Counted from the first letter of the stretch, positions 18,107 through 28,329 are shown. The stretch: DNA of 64,000 nt from Prochlorococcus sp. AG-347-K19 (GCA_003281335.1 QCCG01000001.1:186001-250000); one strand, 5' to 3'. Notes: generated from the letters alone by a model not told the origin. A program made the numbers and translations.

Positions 18107-18691
18107 TTATTTAGATTGAATCAATCCATAACCTCCATGATTCCTTTTATATATAACTTGAAGTTCATTATTTTTCTTGTTTCGAAAAACATAAAAATCA
18201 TGATCAATTAGATCTAATTGTTTTCTAGCTTCTTCTGATGAAATTGGATTCATTTCAAAGTATTTATTTTTTATAGATGGCTCAGGCAGACTTGCTTCAG
18301 TTCCTCCTTTAAATAAAGCTTTATCTAAAAAATTTGATTCCATACTTTCAATTGGTAAAGAATCTTTATTTTTAAATTGTTTATTGTGAATTGTTTTATT
18401 GTTTCTTTCTTTGTATTTGCGTAATTTTCTACAAAGTTTATTTGAAACTAAATCAATGCTTGAGTATAGATTTTCAGTTTTTTCTTCAGCTCTTATTACG
18501 GTACCATTTGCAAAAATAGTAACTTCTGCAGTTTGGAACGAGACTCTTGGATTCTTTTCAATTGAAAGGTGTATGTCAGCTTCTTTAACGATATCCTTAT
18601 AGTGATGTGTTGCTTTTTCTATCTTTGACTCAGTATATTCTTTTAATGCTCCAGTGAGCTCAAGATTCTTTCCATGGATTAAAATTTTCAT
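18107..18691 (-). CDS. hpf: long-form ribosome hibernation promoting factor (LrtA/HPF)
   Basis: The 194-residue length is that of long HPF, which dimerises 70S ribosomes into inactive 100S particles in dark or starved cells. The N-terminal domain (MKILIHGKNLELTGALKEYT, then DIHLSIEKNPRVSFQTAEV) is followed by a linker and a C-terminal dimerisation domain with SSEEARKQLDLIDHDFYVF and VIYKRNHGGYGLI. In cyanobacteria the protein was named LrtA, light-repressed transcript. Divergent from lipB. Confidence 0.93.
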   Translation of the reverse strand: MKILIHGKNLELTGALKEYTESKIEKATHHYKDIVKEADIHLSIEKNPRVSFQTAEVTIFANGTVIRAEEKTENLYSSIDLVSNKLCRKLRKYKERNNKTIHNKQFKNKDSLPIESMESNFLDKALFKGGTEASLPEPSIKNKYFEMNPISSEEARKQLDLIDHDFYVFRNKKNNELQVIYKRNHGGYGLIQSK

Positions 18692-18735
18692 AACAAATCT
18701 AAAAATATTTACTTACTTTCTAAATCTACTTAAAT

Positions 18736-19386
18736 ATGGATAATAGAACAGCAATAATTAAACAACCTGATAATATTTCTTCTTTTAATGATGTTTATAA
18801 ATTACAAAAAGAATATCAGGAGGCATTGATTTTAGATAATTCTAACCCTGATTTTATTTGGATAGGGGAGCATCAACTCTGTTATACATTGGGGAGAGGA
18901 TCTAATTACGATAATTTACTATTTTCTCTAAATGATGCTGAATATGATGTTTTTGAGATTGATAGAGGTGGTGAGGTAACTTGTCATATGCCAGGACAAT
19001 TAGTAACGTATTTGGTTTTAGATTTGAAAAATTTTAATAAAGATTTAAATTGGTACTTAAGAAAAATTGAAGAAATTATTATAAAAATCCTTGGAGCTTT
19101 TAATATAGATTGTCACTCTAGAAAAGGGTTTACTGGTGTTTGGATAGGAAAAAAGAAAATCGCATCAATTGGAATTGGGTGTAAAAGATGGATTACGATA
19201 AATGGATTTTCAATCAATATTGACTGCGAATTAGAAAACTTTAATAAGATTGTTCCTTGCGGAATAGAAAATTGTCTTATGGCAAATATGATTGATTACA
19301 ACAAAAATTTAAATATTCAAGAAGTCAAGAGAATTGTTAAAAAAACCATCGAGGAAGAATTTAATTTTGATTTTATATCAAAATAG
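18736..19386 (+). CDS. lipB: octanoyltransferase LipB
   Basis: LipB moves octanoyl groups from ACP to lipoyl domains such as that of PdhC encoded 3 kb away. The 216-residue protein contains [16 protein letters not shown] (77-92), the Lys of KIASIGIG near 141 and the catalytic Cys175 in IVPCGIEN, all as expected. The start ATG is at 18736, 44 bases from the divergent hpf start. Downstream is an acyl-CoA/ACP synthetase gene. Confidence 0.95.
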   Translation: MDNRTAIIKQPDNISSFNDVYKLQKEYQEALILDNSNPDFIWIGEHQLCYTLGRGSNYDNLLFSLNDAEYDVFEIDRGGEVTCHMPGQLVTYLVLDLKNFNKDLNWYLRKIEEIIIKILGAFNIDCHSRKGFTGVWIGKKKIASIGIGCKRWITINGFSINIDCELENFNKIVPCGIENCLMANMIDYNKNLNIQEVKRIVKKTIEEEFNFDFISK

Positions 19387-19413
19387 AAATTAAAATTTCA
19401 AAATCAATTTAAT

Positions 19414-21357
19414 ATGGGTGATTTAGCGTATTGGCCTGCAGCCAAACCTCTTTCTAAAAAAAATACATTTGCCAAAAATAGAGATTTTATTAAGAACCTT
19501 GATCATATAGATCAAATTTGGGAAAAATTAAAATTTAAATGTGGTGATACTCTAGCTGTTTGCGATTTAAGAGGGAAATACAAAGAAAAATTTTCTTATT
19601 CTGAGCTAGCTGATTTAATAACAAAAGTCTCTTTTTCTTTCGAAAATTATGGTTTAAAAAAGGGGGATGTAGTTACTGTAATATCTGAAAATTCTCCAAG
19701 ATGGCTAGCAGTAGATCAAGGCTTAATGCGTTTAGGAGCTATAAATGCAGTGAGAGGTATTAATTCTCCTTCAGTAGAATTAGACTATATTATTGGGCAC
19801 TCTAATTCAGTAGGACTAATAGTTCAATCAAAGGAAATTTGGCTAAAGTTAAACAACAAAGAAGAATTAAAAAAAAGACTCAAATTTATAATCAATTTAG
19901 AAGATGAACAATTTGAAAGTTTAATAAATTGGAGTACATTCATAAGTTCAGTAGAAAAAGAAAATTCACAAAATAATAATCTTGAAATATTTAATCCAGA
20001 AATTGATGACGTCGCTACTATTCTTTACACTTCTGGGACGACCGGAAAACCTAAAGGTGTGCCTTTGACTCATGCAAATTTTTTACATCAAATAATCAAT
20101 TTAGCCTATATCGCTGATCCAGAACCAGGGACCTCTGTATTAAGCGTTTTGCCTATCTGGCATTCTTATGAGAGAAGTGCTGAATACTTCTTTTTTTCAT
20201 GCGGTTGTTCTCAATACTATACAATTCCAAAATTTCTTAAAGATGATATTACACAAATAAAACCTGTTGTCATGGCTACTGTACCGAGACTATGGGAAGC
20301 AATACATGATGGTTTTTTTCAGGCTTTGAAAAAAATGCCTTCCAAAAAGCAAAAACTTATTAAGTTTTTGATAAGGAATAGTTCAGTTTTTAAAAGAAGT
20401 CTTAGAAAGATAAGAAATATAGATATAAATCAAATAACTTTTAAATCAAAAATCCCCTTACTGGGTTCTGTTATTAGCCGATACCCTTTACATAAATTGT
20501 CTACTATTTTGTTATGGCCGAATATTCTTAGACAACTATGCGGAGAAAAACTGAAATTTCCCATCAACGGTGGAGGTGCATTGCCAGAACATGTAGATCT
20601 TTTTTTTGAATCTTTAGGTGTAGATGTTTTGGTGGGATATGGACTCACAGAAACTAGTCCAGTATTAACTTGTAGGAGAAGAGAATTAAATGTTAGAGGA
20701 TCATCTGGGCAGCCTCTTTCATTTACTGAAATCAAAATAGTGAATGATGATAAAAAAAAGATTCTGAAGTTCAGAGAAGTCGGGAAAATTATTGTTAGGG
20801 GCCCGCAAGTAATGAAAGGTTATCTTAATAATGAAATAGCTACAAATGATGTTTTATCCAAGGATGGTTGGTTTGATACTGGTGATTTAGGTTTTCTAAT
20901 ACCAAATGGTTCTCTCTTTATAACCGGAAGAGCCAAGGATACAATAGTGCTATCAAGTGGTGAAAATATAGAACCGAATCCCCTAGAGACTGAAATTCTT
21001 AGTTCTGAATTTATTAATCAGATTCAATTAGTAGGACAAGATAAGAAATGTTTAACGGCTCTCGTAGTTCCTAATGTCGAATTGGTTAAAAGCAAGTTTT
21101 TGGAAGAAGACCTTTCAAAATTAAACCTGAATAAGAAAATTGGTACATTTTTCAAATCACAAATTAATAATTTGCTTAAAAGTCGATTAGGAGCAAGATC
21201 AGAAGAACAAATATTAGATTGTTATTTTGTTGATGCCTTTACTCTAGAAAATGGGTTGCTAACACAAACTCTTAAACAAAAAAGAAAAGAAATAGAAAAA
21301 AAGTATTCATTACAAATAGAAAATATGTATGAAAACAAATTTAGTAAGAAAATTTGA
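19414..21357 (+). CDS. AMP-forming long-chain acyl-CoA/acyl-ACP synthetase
   Basis: This 647-residue ANL-superfamily enzyme activates free fatty acids with ATP. The adenylation P-loop ILYTSGTTGKPKGVPLTH lies near 203-220, VGYGLTETSPVL near 408-419, DGWFDTGDLGF near 485-495 and GRAKDTIVLSSGENIEP near 504-520. Cyanobacterial members (Aas) recycle fatty acids released from membranes as acyl-ACP, the most likely role here. Length and motif order are normal. Confidence 0.9.
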   Translation: MGDLAYWPAAKPLSKKNTFAKNRDFIKNLDHIDQIWEKLKFKCGDTLAVCDLRGKYKEKFSYSELADLITKVSFSFENYGLKKGDVVTVISENSPRWLAVDQGLMRLGAINAVRGINSPSVELDYIIGHSNSVGLIVQSKEIWLKLNNKEELKKRLKFIINLEDEQFESLINWSTFISSVEKENSQNNNLEIFNPEIDDVATILYTSGTTGKPKGVPLTHANFLHQIINLAYIADPEPGTSVLSVLPIWHSYERSAEYFFFSCGCSQYYTIPKFLKDDITQIKPVVMATVPRLWEAIHDGFFQALKKMPSKKQKLIKFLIRNSSVFKRSLRKIRNIDINQITFKSKIPLLGSVISRYPLHKLSTILLWPNILRQLCGEKLKFPINGGGALPEHVDLFFESLGVDVLVGYGLTETSPVLTCRRRELNVRGSSGQPLSFTEIKIVNDDKKKILKFREVGKIIVRGPQVMKGYLNNEIATNDVLSKDGWFDTGDLGFLIPNGSLFITGRAKDTIVLSSGENIEPNPLETEILSSEFINQIQLVGQDKKCLTALVVPNVELVKSKFLEEDLSKLNLNKKIGTFFKSQINNLLKSRLGARSEEQILDCYFVDAFTLENGLLTQTLKQKRKEIEKKYSLQIENMYENKFSKKI

Positions 21358-21395
21358 TTTGTTCTATCTATATTGAAAAGGTAATTTAATTTTTT

Positions 21396-21839
21396 ATGGA
21401 AACAAAAAACTCAATATCTATAAAGCGCTCAATAGCTATTAAAGCTGTAGTTACACCAACTTGGAAGGAAGATGCTGAAAAAGAATTAAGTAAAGCAATT
21501 TCAAACATTGATCAGCAATTATCGCAACTGGAGCAAGAGGGGCAGCAAATAGTAAATAATATTAGATCCCAATCGGTTAATCCCTTAGATCCAAGAGTTC
21601 AAGAACAGGTTAGTCAGGTGCAACAACAAGTCGCAGCAAAACGAAATGAAATTGAAGAACAAAAAAGAAATCTTCTTCAACAACAGAGTCAAGTTCGCGA
21701 ATTAAAAATGGACGAAATTGTTGATCAAGGGCAAGTAGATAGTTTCTGTGATGTCACTGTGGGAGACAATCTTATTGAAAAAATGCAAGTATCGATTACG
21801 GTTAAGGATGGAGTTATTCAATCTATAGATAATAATTAA
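21396..21839 (+). CDS. YlqD-like coiled-coil protein
   Basis: This 147-residue protein has a long Gln/Glu-rich coiled coil at about 27-105 (SQVQQQVAAKRNEIEEQ) and a C-terminal beta-rich segment with VGDNLIEKMQVSITVKDGVI, which resembles the YlqD family. The function of that family is not established. It is co-directional with the upstream synthetase, 38 bases away. Confidence 0.65.
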   Translation: METKNSISIKRSIAIKAVVTPTWKEDAEKELSKAISNIDQQLSQLEQEGQQIVNNIRSQSVNPLDPRVQEQVSQVQQQVAAKRNEIEEQKRNLLQQQSQVRELKMDEIVDQGQVDSFCDVTVGDNLIEKMQVSITVKDGVIQSIDNN

Positions 21840-21962
21840 AGAGAAGATTTAGTATTTTTGATAAATATAAGTAAATCTTAATTTGGAAAAGTTTTAAATT
21901 CTAATCGATCTAAATTATTACTTTCTTAAGTTTTAAGAGTTCCCACTGTGAACATGATTTCG

Positions 21963-21997
21963 TATAATTAAAACAAGAGTTTAAAGGGTTCTTAACC
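21963..21997 (+). promoter_or_regulatory. candidate pdhC promoter and palindrome
   Basis: The 218-base gap before pdhC holds a perfect TATAAT (21963-21968) without a clear -35 element, which fits weakly conserved promoters in this lineage. Nineteen bases further on is GGTT-CTT-AACC (21987-21997), near the expected transcript start. The predicted 5' UTR is about 80 bases. Confidence 0.4.
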
Positions 21998-22057
21998 ATA
22001 AAAACTTTAGGAAGTTTGGTAGAAATCCCTTGAAACTTATGCAATAACAATTTTCTT

Positions 22058-23425
22058 ATGTCTCACGAAATATTCATGCCTGCCTTGAGTTCTACTATGA
22101 CAGAGGGCAAGATTGTGGAATGGTTGAAAAATCCAGGAGATAAAGTTGAAAGAGGTGAATCTGTCTTGGTTGTTGAATCTGACAAGGCAGATATGGATGT
22201 TGAATCTTTTCAAGATGGATATCTTGCGGCTGTTTTAATGCCTGCTGGCAGCACTGCACCAGTAGGAGAGACTATCGGTCTTATTGTAGAAAATGAGGAT
22301 GAGATAGCTTCTGTTCAAGAACAAAATAAAGGAAAACAACCCGAAGTTTCTAGTTCGGATCAACTTGAATTGGTAAGCAATAAAACTGAAGAAAAACCTG
22401 TGATTCAAAGTGAAATTGTTGAAAAACAAGAAAAAGAAGTCGTATTAATGAGTGAAAAGGCAGCCTCATCTTTTAATAGTGATCAAATAAATGCTGCTAC
22501 GAGTAATGTTTCTTCGAGGGTGATTGCATCTCCAAGAGCTAAAAAACTTGCCTCTCAAATGGGCGTTGATTTAGCAAAGGTTCATGGATCCGGACCTCAC
22601 GGAAGGATTCAAGCCGATGATATTTTAAAAGCTAATGGCCAACCAGTCTCTATACCATGGATAGGTGAAGGTGGTTCTCCTGCAAGTATACCTGGTGCAA
22701 ATTTGGGAGTTGAAAGTAAACCAGAAACTTCAGGAAATAGTTTTGGTAATCCCGGAGAAACAGTTAAATTTAATACTCTTCAGAAAGCGGTAAATAGAAA
22801 TATGGAATCTAGTTTAGATGTTCCATGTTTTAGGGTGGGTTATTCCATTAACACAGATAAATTAGATAATTTCTACAAAAAAGTAAAACAGAACGGAGTT
22901 ACTATGACTGCTTTACTAGTAAAGGCAGTTGCAAAGACACTAAAGAAACATCCTCAAGTTAACTCAAGTTTTTCAGAGAATGGAATTTCTTATCCAGAAA
23001 ATATAAATATTGCTATTGCTGTTGCGATGGAAGATGGTGGACTAATAACTCCAGTTTTAAAAGAACCATGCAATACTGATTTATTTGAATTGTCTAGGGA
23101 ATGGAAAGATCTCGTAAAAAGATCAAGATCAAAACAATTAGAACCTGATGAATACTCAACGGGAACCTTCACTTTATCTAACCTTGGGATGTTTGGAGTT
23201 GATAGATTTGACGCAATTCTTCCTCCAGGTACCGGTGCTATTTTAGCCATAGCATCATCGAAACCAACCGTTGTTGCTAATAGTGATGGTTCAATATCTG
23301 TTAAAAAAATAATGCAAGTAAATCTAACAGCTGATCATAGAGTGATCTATGGAGCTGATGGAGCTTCATTCTTAAAAGACTTGGCTTCCCTAATTGAGGA
23401 TGAGCCAGAGACTCTTGTCTCCTAA
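22058..23425 (+). CDS. pdhC: dihydrolipoamide acetyltransferase (E2 of pyruvate dehydrogenase)
   Basis: The E2 core transfers acetyl groups to CoA. The 455-residue protein has one lipoyl domain (1-78; lipoyl Lys in VESDKADM), a variable linker, a peripheral-subunit-binding domain (about 150-188; ASPRAKKLASQMGVDL) and a catalytic domain whose active site is ADHRVIYGADGA near 426-437. The single lipoyl domain matches other cyanobacterial E2 proteins. Its lipoylation depends on LipB encoded upstream. Confidence 0.94.
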   Translation: MSHEIFMPALSSTMTEGKIVEWLKNPGDKVERGESVLVVESDKADMDVESFQDGYLAAVLMPAGSTAPVGETIGLIVENEDEIASVQEQNKGKQPEVSSSDQLELVSNKTEEKPVIQSEIVEKQEKEVVLMSEKAASSFNSDQINAATSNVSSRVIASPRAKKLASQMGVDLAKVHGSGPHGRIQADDILKANGQPVSIPWIGEGGSPASIPGANLGVESKPETSGNSFGNPGETVKFNTLQKAVNRNMESSLDVPCFRVGYSINTDKLDNFYKKVKQNGVTMTALLVKAVAKTLKKHPQVNSSFSENGISYPENINIAIAVAMEDGGLITPVLKEPCNTDLFELSREWKDLVKRSRSKQLEPDEYSTGTFTLSNLGMFGVDRFDAILPPGTGAILAIASSKPTVVANSDGSISVKKIMQVNLTADHRVIYGADGASFLKDLASLIEDEPETLVS

Positions 23426-23431
23426 ATTTAA

Positions 23432-24556
23432 TTGATTTCTCAAATTAATAATGAAGAAAGAGATTATAAGCTTGAAGCTTATGATTATTTACTTGATCCT
23501 TCATTAATTGCTAGTAAACCTCCTGCAATTAGGCATGAATCAAGATTGATGATAGTTAGAAATAGTTTTTTAGAAGAAGATTGTTTAACTAATAAATTTA
23601 CCAAGAATCTTTTAGATGAATTTAGAGAAGGGGATCTTGTAATTGTAAATAATACTAAAGTTATGAAAGCTAGGTTAAAGGTTGAATTAGAAAATAAGAC
23701 ATTAGTCGAATTATTAGTTTTAGAAAGATCCCATGAATGTGTTTGGTTATGTTTGGCAAAGCCAGCAAAAAAGTTAAAAATAAATAGAAAATTAAAATTA
23801 AAATCTCCATTAGCAAAAGATATTAATTTGATTGTTGATGGAGTTGATGAAGAAACTGGAGGGAGATTTATTAAATTTCCGGAAAATATAACTTGTCTCA
23901 ATTCAATGAATGAACTTCTTGATAAATACGGGGAAATCCCTCTTCCTCCTTATATAAAAAATTCCGAAGAAGAATCTTTTCATGAGAAAAGTTATCAAAC
24001 TGAGTATGCAACAAATCCGGGGGCAGTTGCTGCACCAACAGCTGGTTTACACTTAAGTAAAAGTCTTATTTCCAATCTAAAAAAAAAAGGCGTAATAATC
24101 TTATCGATAACTTTGCACGTGGGTTATGGAACATTCAAACCAATTGATCAAGAAGATTTAAGTAACTTAAAACTTCACAAAGAATGGGTAAGTGTTAATG
24201 AGGAAGTAGTGGAGGAAATAAAAAGAATAAAGAAAACAGATAGAAAAATAATTGCTATTGGTACAACTAGCGTAAGAGCTCTTGAAAGTTGTTATTCTCA
24301 CGAAATTAATGACTTTATTCCCATAGCTAAATACGTAGATTTAGTAATTAAGCCAGGTTATAAATTTAAGGTAGTTGATGGATTATTAACTAATTTTCAT
24401 CTCCCTAAAAGTTCATTATTACTTTTAGTAAGTGCAATGATTGGTAGAGAAAGATTATTAGAATTGTATAAGAAAGCCATAAAAGAAAAATTTAGATTCT
24501 TCTCTTATGGCGATGCTATGTATATTTCACCAGATTCACTACTGGAGAAAAAATAG
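23432..24556 (+). CDS. queA: S-adenosylmethionine:tRNA ribosyltransferase-isomerase
   Basis: QueA converts 7-aminomethyl-7-deazaguanine in tRNA to epoxyqueuosine. The 374-residue protein shows YDYLLDPSLIA near 17-27, HESRLMIV near 35, the YATNPGAVAAPTAGLH region near 191-206, LHVGYGTF near 227 and a TNFHLPKSSLLLLVSA segment near 331-346. The start is TTG six bases after pdhC. An A-rich leader lacks a clear ribosome binding site. Confidence 0.94.
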   Translation: MISQINNEERDYKLEAYDYLLDPSLIASKPPAIRHESRLMIVRNSFLEEDCLTNKFTKNLLDEFREGDLVIVNNTKVMKARLKVELENKTLVELLVLERSHECVWLCLAKPAKKLKINRKLKLKSPLAKDINLIVDGVDEETGGRFIKFPENITCLNSMNELLDKYGEIPLPPYIKNSEEESFHEKSYQTEYATNPGAVAAPTAGLHLSKSLISNLKKKGVIILSITLHVGYGTFKPIDQEDLSNLKLHKEWVSVNEEVVEEIKRIKKTDRKIIAIGTTSVRALESCYSHEINDFIPIAKYVDLVIKPGYKFKVVDGLLTNFHLPKSSLLLLVSAMIGRERLLELYKKAIKEKFRFFSYGDAMYISPDSLLEKK

Positions 24557-24558
24557 AT

Positions 24559-25545
24559 TTAGGCTTTGACTGGTTCTTGAATGATTCCGCTTGGAACTTC
24601 AGTAAACATAATTGATGATAAATACCTTTCTGCTAAATCAGGTAGAACAACTACAATCGTCTTCCCAGCATATTCATCTTGTTCAGCTAATCTAACAGCG
24701 GCAGCAGCTGCAGCCCCACAAGATATTCCTACTAATAGACCTTCCTCTTTAGCTAACCTAAGAGCCATCTCAATTGATTCGTCATTTGTTACTTGTTCGA
24801 CCTTATCAACAATTGATAAGTCAAGGTTCTTAGGAATAAATCCTGCTCCAATTCCTTGGATTTTATGTGGTCCGGATTTAACCTCTTCTCCATTCATTGT
24901 CTGTGTAATAACAGGACTGTGTGATGGTTCTACAGCTACAGAAGTAATATTTTTGCCCTTCTCTTGCTTAATGTATCTTGAAACTCCTGTAATTGTGCCG
25001 CCAGTTCCAACCCCTGCAACTAGGACATCAATTTCACCATCGCAATCATCCCAGATTTCTGGTCCAGTAGTTTTGAAATGAATTTCAGGGTTTGCTGGGT
25101 TATCAAATTGACCTGGCATGAAATATTGAGAAGGATTACTTTCTGCAATTTCTTTAGCCTTAGCTATTGCTCCAGGCATACCTTTAGATGCCTCTGTTAA
25201 AACAATTTCAGCACCCAACACTGCCATAACCCTTCTTCTTTCAATTGACATGGATTCTGGCATTGTAAGGATCAGTTTATAACCTCTTGCTGAAGCAGTA
25301 AAAGCTAGAGCAATTCCTGTATTTCCAGAAGTTGGCTCAACAATAGTTTTGTCTTTTGTAAGTTTCCCACTTTTCTCGGCATCCCAGATCATGTTTGCGC
25401 CGATCCTACATTTGACACTATAAGCGGGGTTTCTACCTTCAATTTTTGCAAGTACTGTAGCTTTCGCGTTTTTAGTAACTGATTTTAATTTTACTAATGG
25501 AGTGTTTCCAATAGCAAAACTGTTGTCCTCATAAATTTTTGCCAT
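24559..25545 (-). CDS. cysK: cysteine synthase A
   Basis: The enzyme makes cysteine from O-acetylserine and sulfide. The 328-residue PLP protein has Lys45 in NPAYSVKCR, the substrate loop [13 protein letters not shown] near 67-79, [12 protein letters not shown] near 178-189 and SCGAAAAAA near 270-278. It lies downstream of two Cys/Met metabolism genes on the same strand (84-base gap), forming a sulfur amino-acid block. Confidence 0.95.
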   Translation of the reverse strand: MAKIYEDNSFAIGNTPLVKLKSVTKNAKATVLAKIEGRNPAYSVKCRIGANMIWDAEKSGKLTKDKTIVEPTSGNTGIALAFTASARGYKLILTMPESMSIERRRVMAVLGAEIVLTEASKGMPGAIAKAKEIAESNPSQYFMPGQFDNPANPEIHFKTTGPEIWDDCDGEIDVLVAGVGTGGTITGVSRYIKQEKGKNITSVAVEPSHSPVITQTMNGEEVKSGPHKIQGIGAGFIPKNLDLSIVDKVEQVTNDESIEMALRLAKEEGLLVGISCGAAAAAAVRLAEQDEYAGKTIVVVLPDLAERYLSSIMFTEVPSGIIQEPVKA

Positions 25546-25629
25546 TTATATATTGAGAAAATATATATTAATACTAACTATTATTCAGAAAAAGAGTGTA
25601 TAAGTTTCTATACGGTAAATACTAGGAAT

Positions 25630-27099
25630 TTAGAAATTATTTAGTGCTTCAGAAAAGGTTTTCCATAATTGATCTTGGTCTTCTAATCCAACTGATACTC
25701 TAATAAGGTGCGAGGGTATACCAAAACTTTCAGCCCAATCCAACTCGTCATAATGAGCTAGTAAAACATAAGGACAAACTAGAGTAAATTTTGTACCTAA
25801 GCTAGGTCCTTTAGATACTTTTAAAGAATCATAAAATTTTTTAGCTTTGTTCAATCCTCCATTTAATTCAAACGATAATAAGCAGCCGTATCCCCCATTA
25901 GAAGTAAGTAAAGAATTAAAATTTGGACAATTTTCAGGATGGAAAATATTTTTAATCTCGCTATGAGTCTCTAATCTTTTTTTTAATTCTAAACATGCTT
26001 TATTTTGTTCAAAAACTCTTTGATTTACATCTCTACTAACTTTCTCTAGATAAACTATATCTCCATCGGAAAGTATTGGAATATTAATCTCGTTTAATGC
26101 ATTTCTAAACTGATCAATCCATTTGCTTTTTGGATTTAGTATTAATGATCCGGCAAGAATATCACCACTACCTGAAAAAATTTTTGTAAGTGAAGTAAAA
26201 ACTATATCTGCATGTTCTATGGAATTTATATTTAAATTCGAACCAATTGTATCGTCAACAATTAGCGGAGTATTTAGCTTTTTTGCAATTTTTGAAATTT
26301 TTTTAATGTTTACACATTTGAGCATTGGATTACTTGGAAGTTCAATAATTAATGCTGATGGATTTATTCTTTTGATTTCTAATTCAATATCCGCGCAATT
26401 TTCTTCTGTAATTAACTTTGCTCCGTGAAAGATTTTCATTGGTAATTTAAGTACATCTACATATGGAAAACCAACTTGGAGTGTTGGTTTAGCTGGAAAT
26501 AATTTATATATGATTTCTAATGATGTATGCAATGCAGACATTCCAGATGAAGTTAAGTGAATATCATTAGAATCAATTTTTGTAGATTTAGAAATTCTAT
26601 TTTTTATTCTTTGTGAACATTCATTTACGTAAGATTTTGGAGGGCAATCTGCAAGACCTAGTTCTATAGCTGCAGCTCTTGAAGATAGACCAAGACCAGT
26701 ATGTTGCCAAAAATATTTTGCATAAATACTTCCTTCTTTTTCAGTTATTAAGAAAGCTAAATTATTTCTTTTTTCTATTAACGAGAATTGTTCAGAAGTA
26801 TTTCTATCAATGTATTTTTTAGCTTTAAAAGCTATTCTCTCATTCGGATATGGCCAGATACTTTTATTGTTGTAGTAATTTTGTTTTTTTACTTTTTCGC
26901 ATAATCTTTTCACTATGGGGTTTAGCCCAAATCGTGGGTAAATGGACTTCAATAAATTCATGCATTCTTGATCTTTTTCCTCGTAATTTATTACATCATT
27001 CCAAGTTGGTAATGCTACAGAAACAGCATGAATACTATCAGGAATTGCATATCCCAACTCTAAATTTTTCCATATAGGTTTTTTAAGTAAATCTCTCAA
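25630..27099 (-). CDS. long Cys/Met-metabolism PLP enzyme (cystathionine synthase-like) with N-terminal extension
   Basis: The C-terminal 310 residues match the Cys/Met PLP family: SSGMSAL (184-190), PSNPML near 255-260, VDDTIGSN near 281-288, and the PLP-binding Lys306 in TSLTKIFSGSGD. The first about 130 residues are an extension not found in ordinary MetB, reminiscent in arrangement of fungal cystathionine gamma-synthases. The usual Tyr-x-Arg N-terminal motif is not obvious. It lies three bases downstream of a normal-length paralogue, so the two may act together or as hetero-oligomers (inference). The substrate is not readable. Confidence 0.75.
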   Translation of the reverse strand: MRDLLKKPIWKNLELGYAIPDSIHAVSVALPTWNDVINYEEKDQECMNLLKSIYPRFGLNPIVKRLCEKVKKQNYYNNKSIWPYPNERIAFKAKKYIDRNTSEQFSLIEKRNNLAFLITEKEGSIYAKYFWQHTGLGLSSRAAAIELGLADCPPKSYVNECSQRIKNRISKSTKIDSNDIHLTSSGMSALHTSLEIIYKLFPAKPTLQVGFPYVDVLKLPMKIFHGAKLITEENCADIELEIKRINPSALIIELPSNPMLKCVNIKKISKIAKKLNTPLIVDDTIGSNLNINSIEHADIVFTSLTKIFSGSGDILAGSLILNPKSKWIDQFRNALNEINIPILSDGDIVYLEKVSRDVNQRVFEQNKACLELKKRLETHSEIKNIFHPENCPNFNSLLTSNGGYGCLLSFELNGGLNKAKKFYDSLKVSKGPSLGTKFTLVCPYVLLAHYDELDWAESFGIPSHLIRVSVGLEDQDQLWKTFSEALNNF

Positions 27100-27102
27100 T
27101 TT

Positions 27103-28266
27103 TCAGAATTTATTTAAAGCAAATAAAATGTCCGAGATTAAATCGTTTGTATCTTCACATCCAATTGATAATCTGACAAGAGCATCATCTATCCCTAGTA
27201 GATTTTTTGTTTTGTCATCAACAGAAGCATGAGTCATTGTTGCAGGGTGACAAATTAAACTTTCAACTCCTCCAAGGCTTTCTGCTAGAGAGAAATATTT
27301 GAGAGATTTGCAAAATTTAAAAGTATCCTCTTTCTTTAAATTTAATTTTAGGGTGATCATTGAACCTCCAGATTTCATTTGCGATTTTGCTAAAATAAAT
27401 TGCGGATGTTCTTGATTAAAAGGGTAAATTACTTTACTAATAATTTTATGATTACCTAATTCTTCAGAAATAAATTCTGCACTTTTAGTTTGTTGTTCGA
27501 TTCTTAAAGGAAGAGTTTTTACTCCTCTCGTAATGAGCCAACTATCAAAAGGAGATGGTTGAAGCCCGAGAGCTTTTTGAGAGAAAAGCATCTTACTATT
27601 CCATTCCTCATTATTTGTAAGTACTGCTCCGCCAAGTGCGTCACTATGTCCATTAATGAATTTTGTGGTGCTTACAAGCGATAGTGTTGCACCAAGGTCC
27701 AATGGTTTTTGAATAAGCGCTGTAGAAAATGTGTTGTCTACAACTACTGGTATTTCGAGTTTATTCGCTTCATCACAAATCGCCTTAATATCGAGTACCT
27801 TCAAAAGTGGATTAGTTGGACTTTCCAGCCATATCAAGGTTGGCTCGAAGTTTGAAATTTTTTTGACATTATTTTCGTTTGTAAAATCTGTGTATAAAAC
27901 TTCTAGTCCAAATTTCTTGAAAACTTTTTCGAACATCCTCACTGTACAACCATAGAGATTTGATTCGCAGAGTATCTTGTCACCTGATTTCAGTGTTGAT
28001 GAAATTGCAGTTACCGCGCTAATTCCAGATCCAAAAACTGTACAATATTTAGAATCTTCTATTGATTTAAGGATGTTTTCAAGAATTCTAAAGTTTGGAT
28101 TGCCTGATCTGGTGTAGTCGAAATTATCTTTATTTCCATGTTTGAAAGTAGATGTAGAAAAAATAGGAGGCATAACGCATCCAGTTTCTTCAGCAAATGT
28201 TTCCCCATGGTGAATAGATAAGGTCTTAAAACCTGGCTTTTTTATATTATTTTCCTTATTTCCCAT
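27103..28266 (-). CDS. metB: cystathionine gamma-synthase/lyase family protein
   Basis: This 387-residue protein has canonical family motifs: YTRSGNP (51-56 region), SGISAVTA near 80-87, ESPTNPLL near 148-155, VDNTF near 176-180 and PLP Lys202 in STTKFINGHSDALGG. Synthase, gamma-lyase and beta-lyase cannot be separated by eye. Its neighbours, a long paralogue and cysK, suggest transsulfuration and methionine synthesis. It is 76 bases downstream of rpsD, separated by a strong hairpin. Confidence 0.85.
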   Translation of the reverse strand: MGNKENNIKKPGFKTLSIHHGETFAEETGCVMPPIFSTSTFKHGNKDNFDYTRSGNPNFRILENILKSIEDSKYCTVFGSGISAVTAISSTLKSGDKILCESNLYGCTVRMFEKVFKKFGLEVLYTDFTNENNVKKISNFEPTLIWLESPTNPLLKVLDIKAICDEANKLEIPVVVDNTFSTALIQKPLDLGATLSLVSTTKFINGHSDALGGAVLTNNEEWNSKMLFSQKALGLQPSPFDSWLITRGVKTLPLRIEQQTKSAEFISEELGNHKIISKVIYPFNQEHPQFILAKSQMKSGGSMITLKLNLKKEDTFKFCKSLKYFSLAESLGGVESLICHPATMTHASVDDKTKNLLGIDDALVRLSIGCEDTNDLISDILFALNKF

Positions 28267-28288
28267 TATTTTTAAAAATAAGAATTAA

Positions 28289-28323
28289 ATTAAATCTCTC
28301 ATTTTTTAAAAGAGAGATTTAAT
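28289..28323 (-). terminator. 12-bp perfect hairpin between rpsD and metB
   Basis: ATTAAATCTCTC (28289-28300) pairs perfectly with GAGAGATTTAAT (28312-28323) around an A/T loop. It lies just after the rpsD stop on the minus strand. A strong uridine tail is missing, so it may be a terminator, an RNA stabiliser or a cruciform. Confidence 0.5.
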
Positions 28324-28329
28324 AATCCA

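Noticed and set aside
24581-25081. 166-residue plus-strand ORF inside cysK
   Set aside because: It is a shadow frame of a clear cysK gene; it has no start context or family motif.
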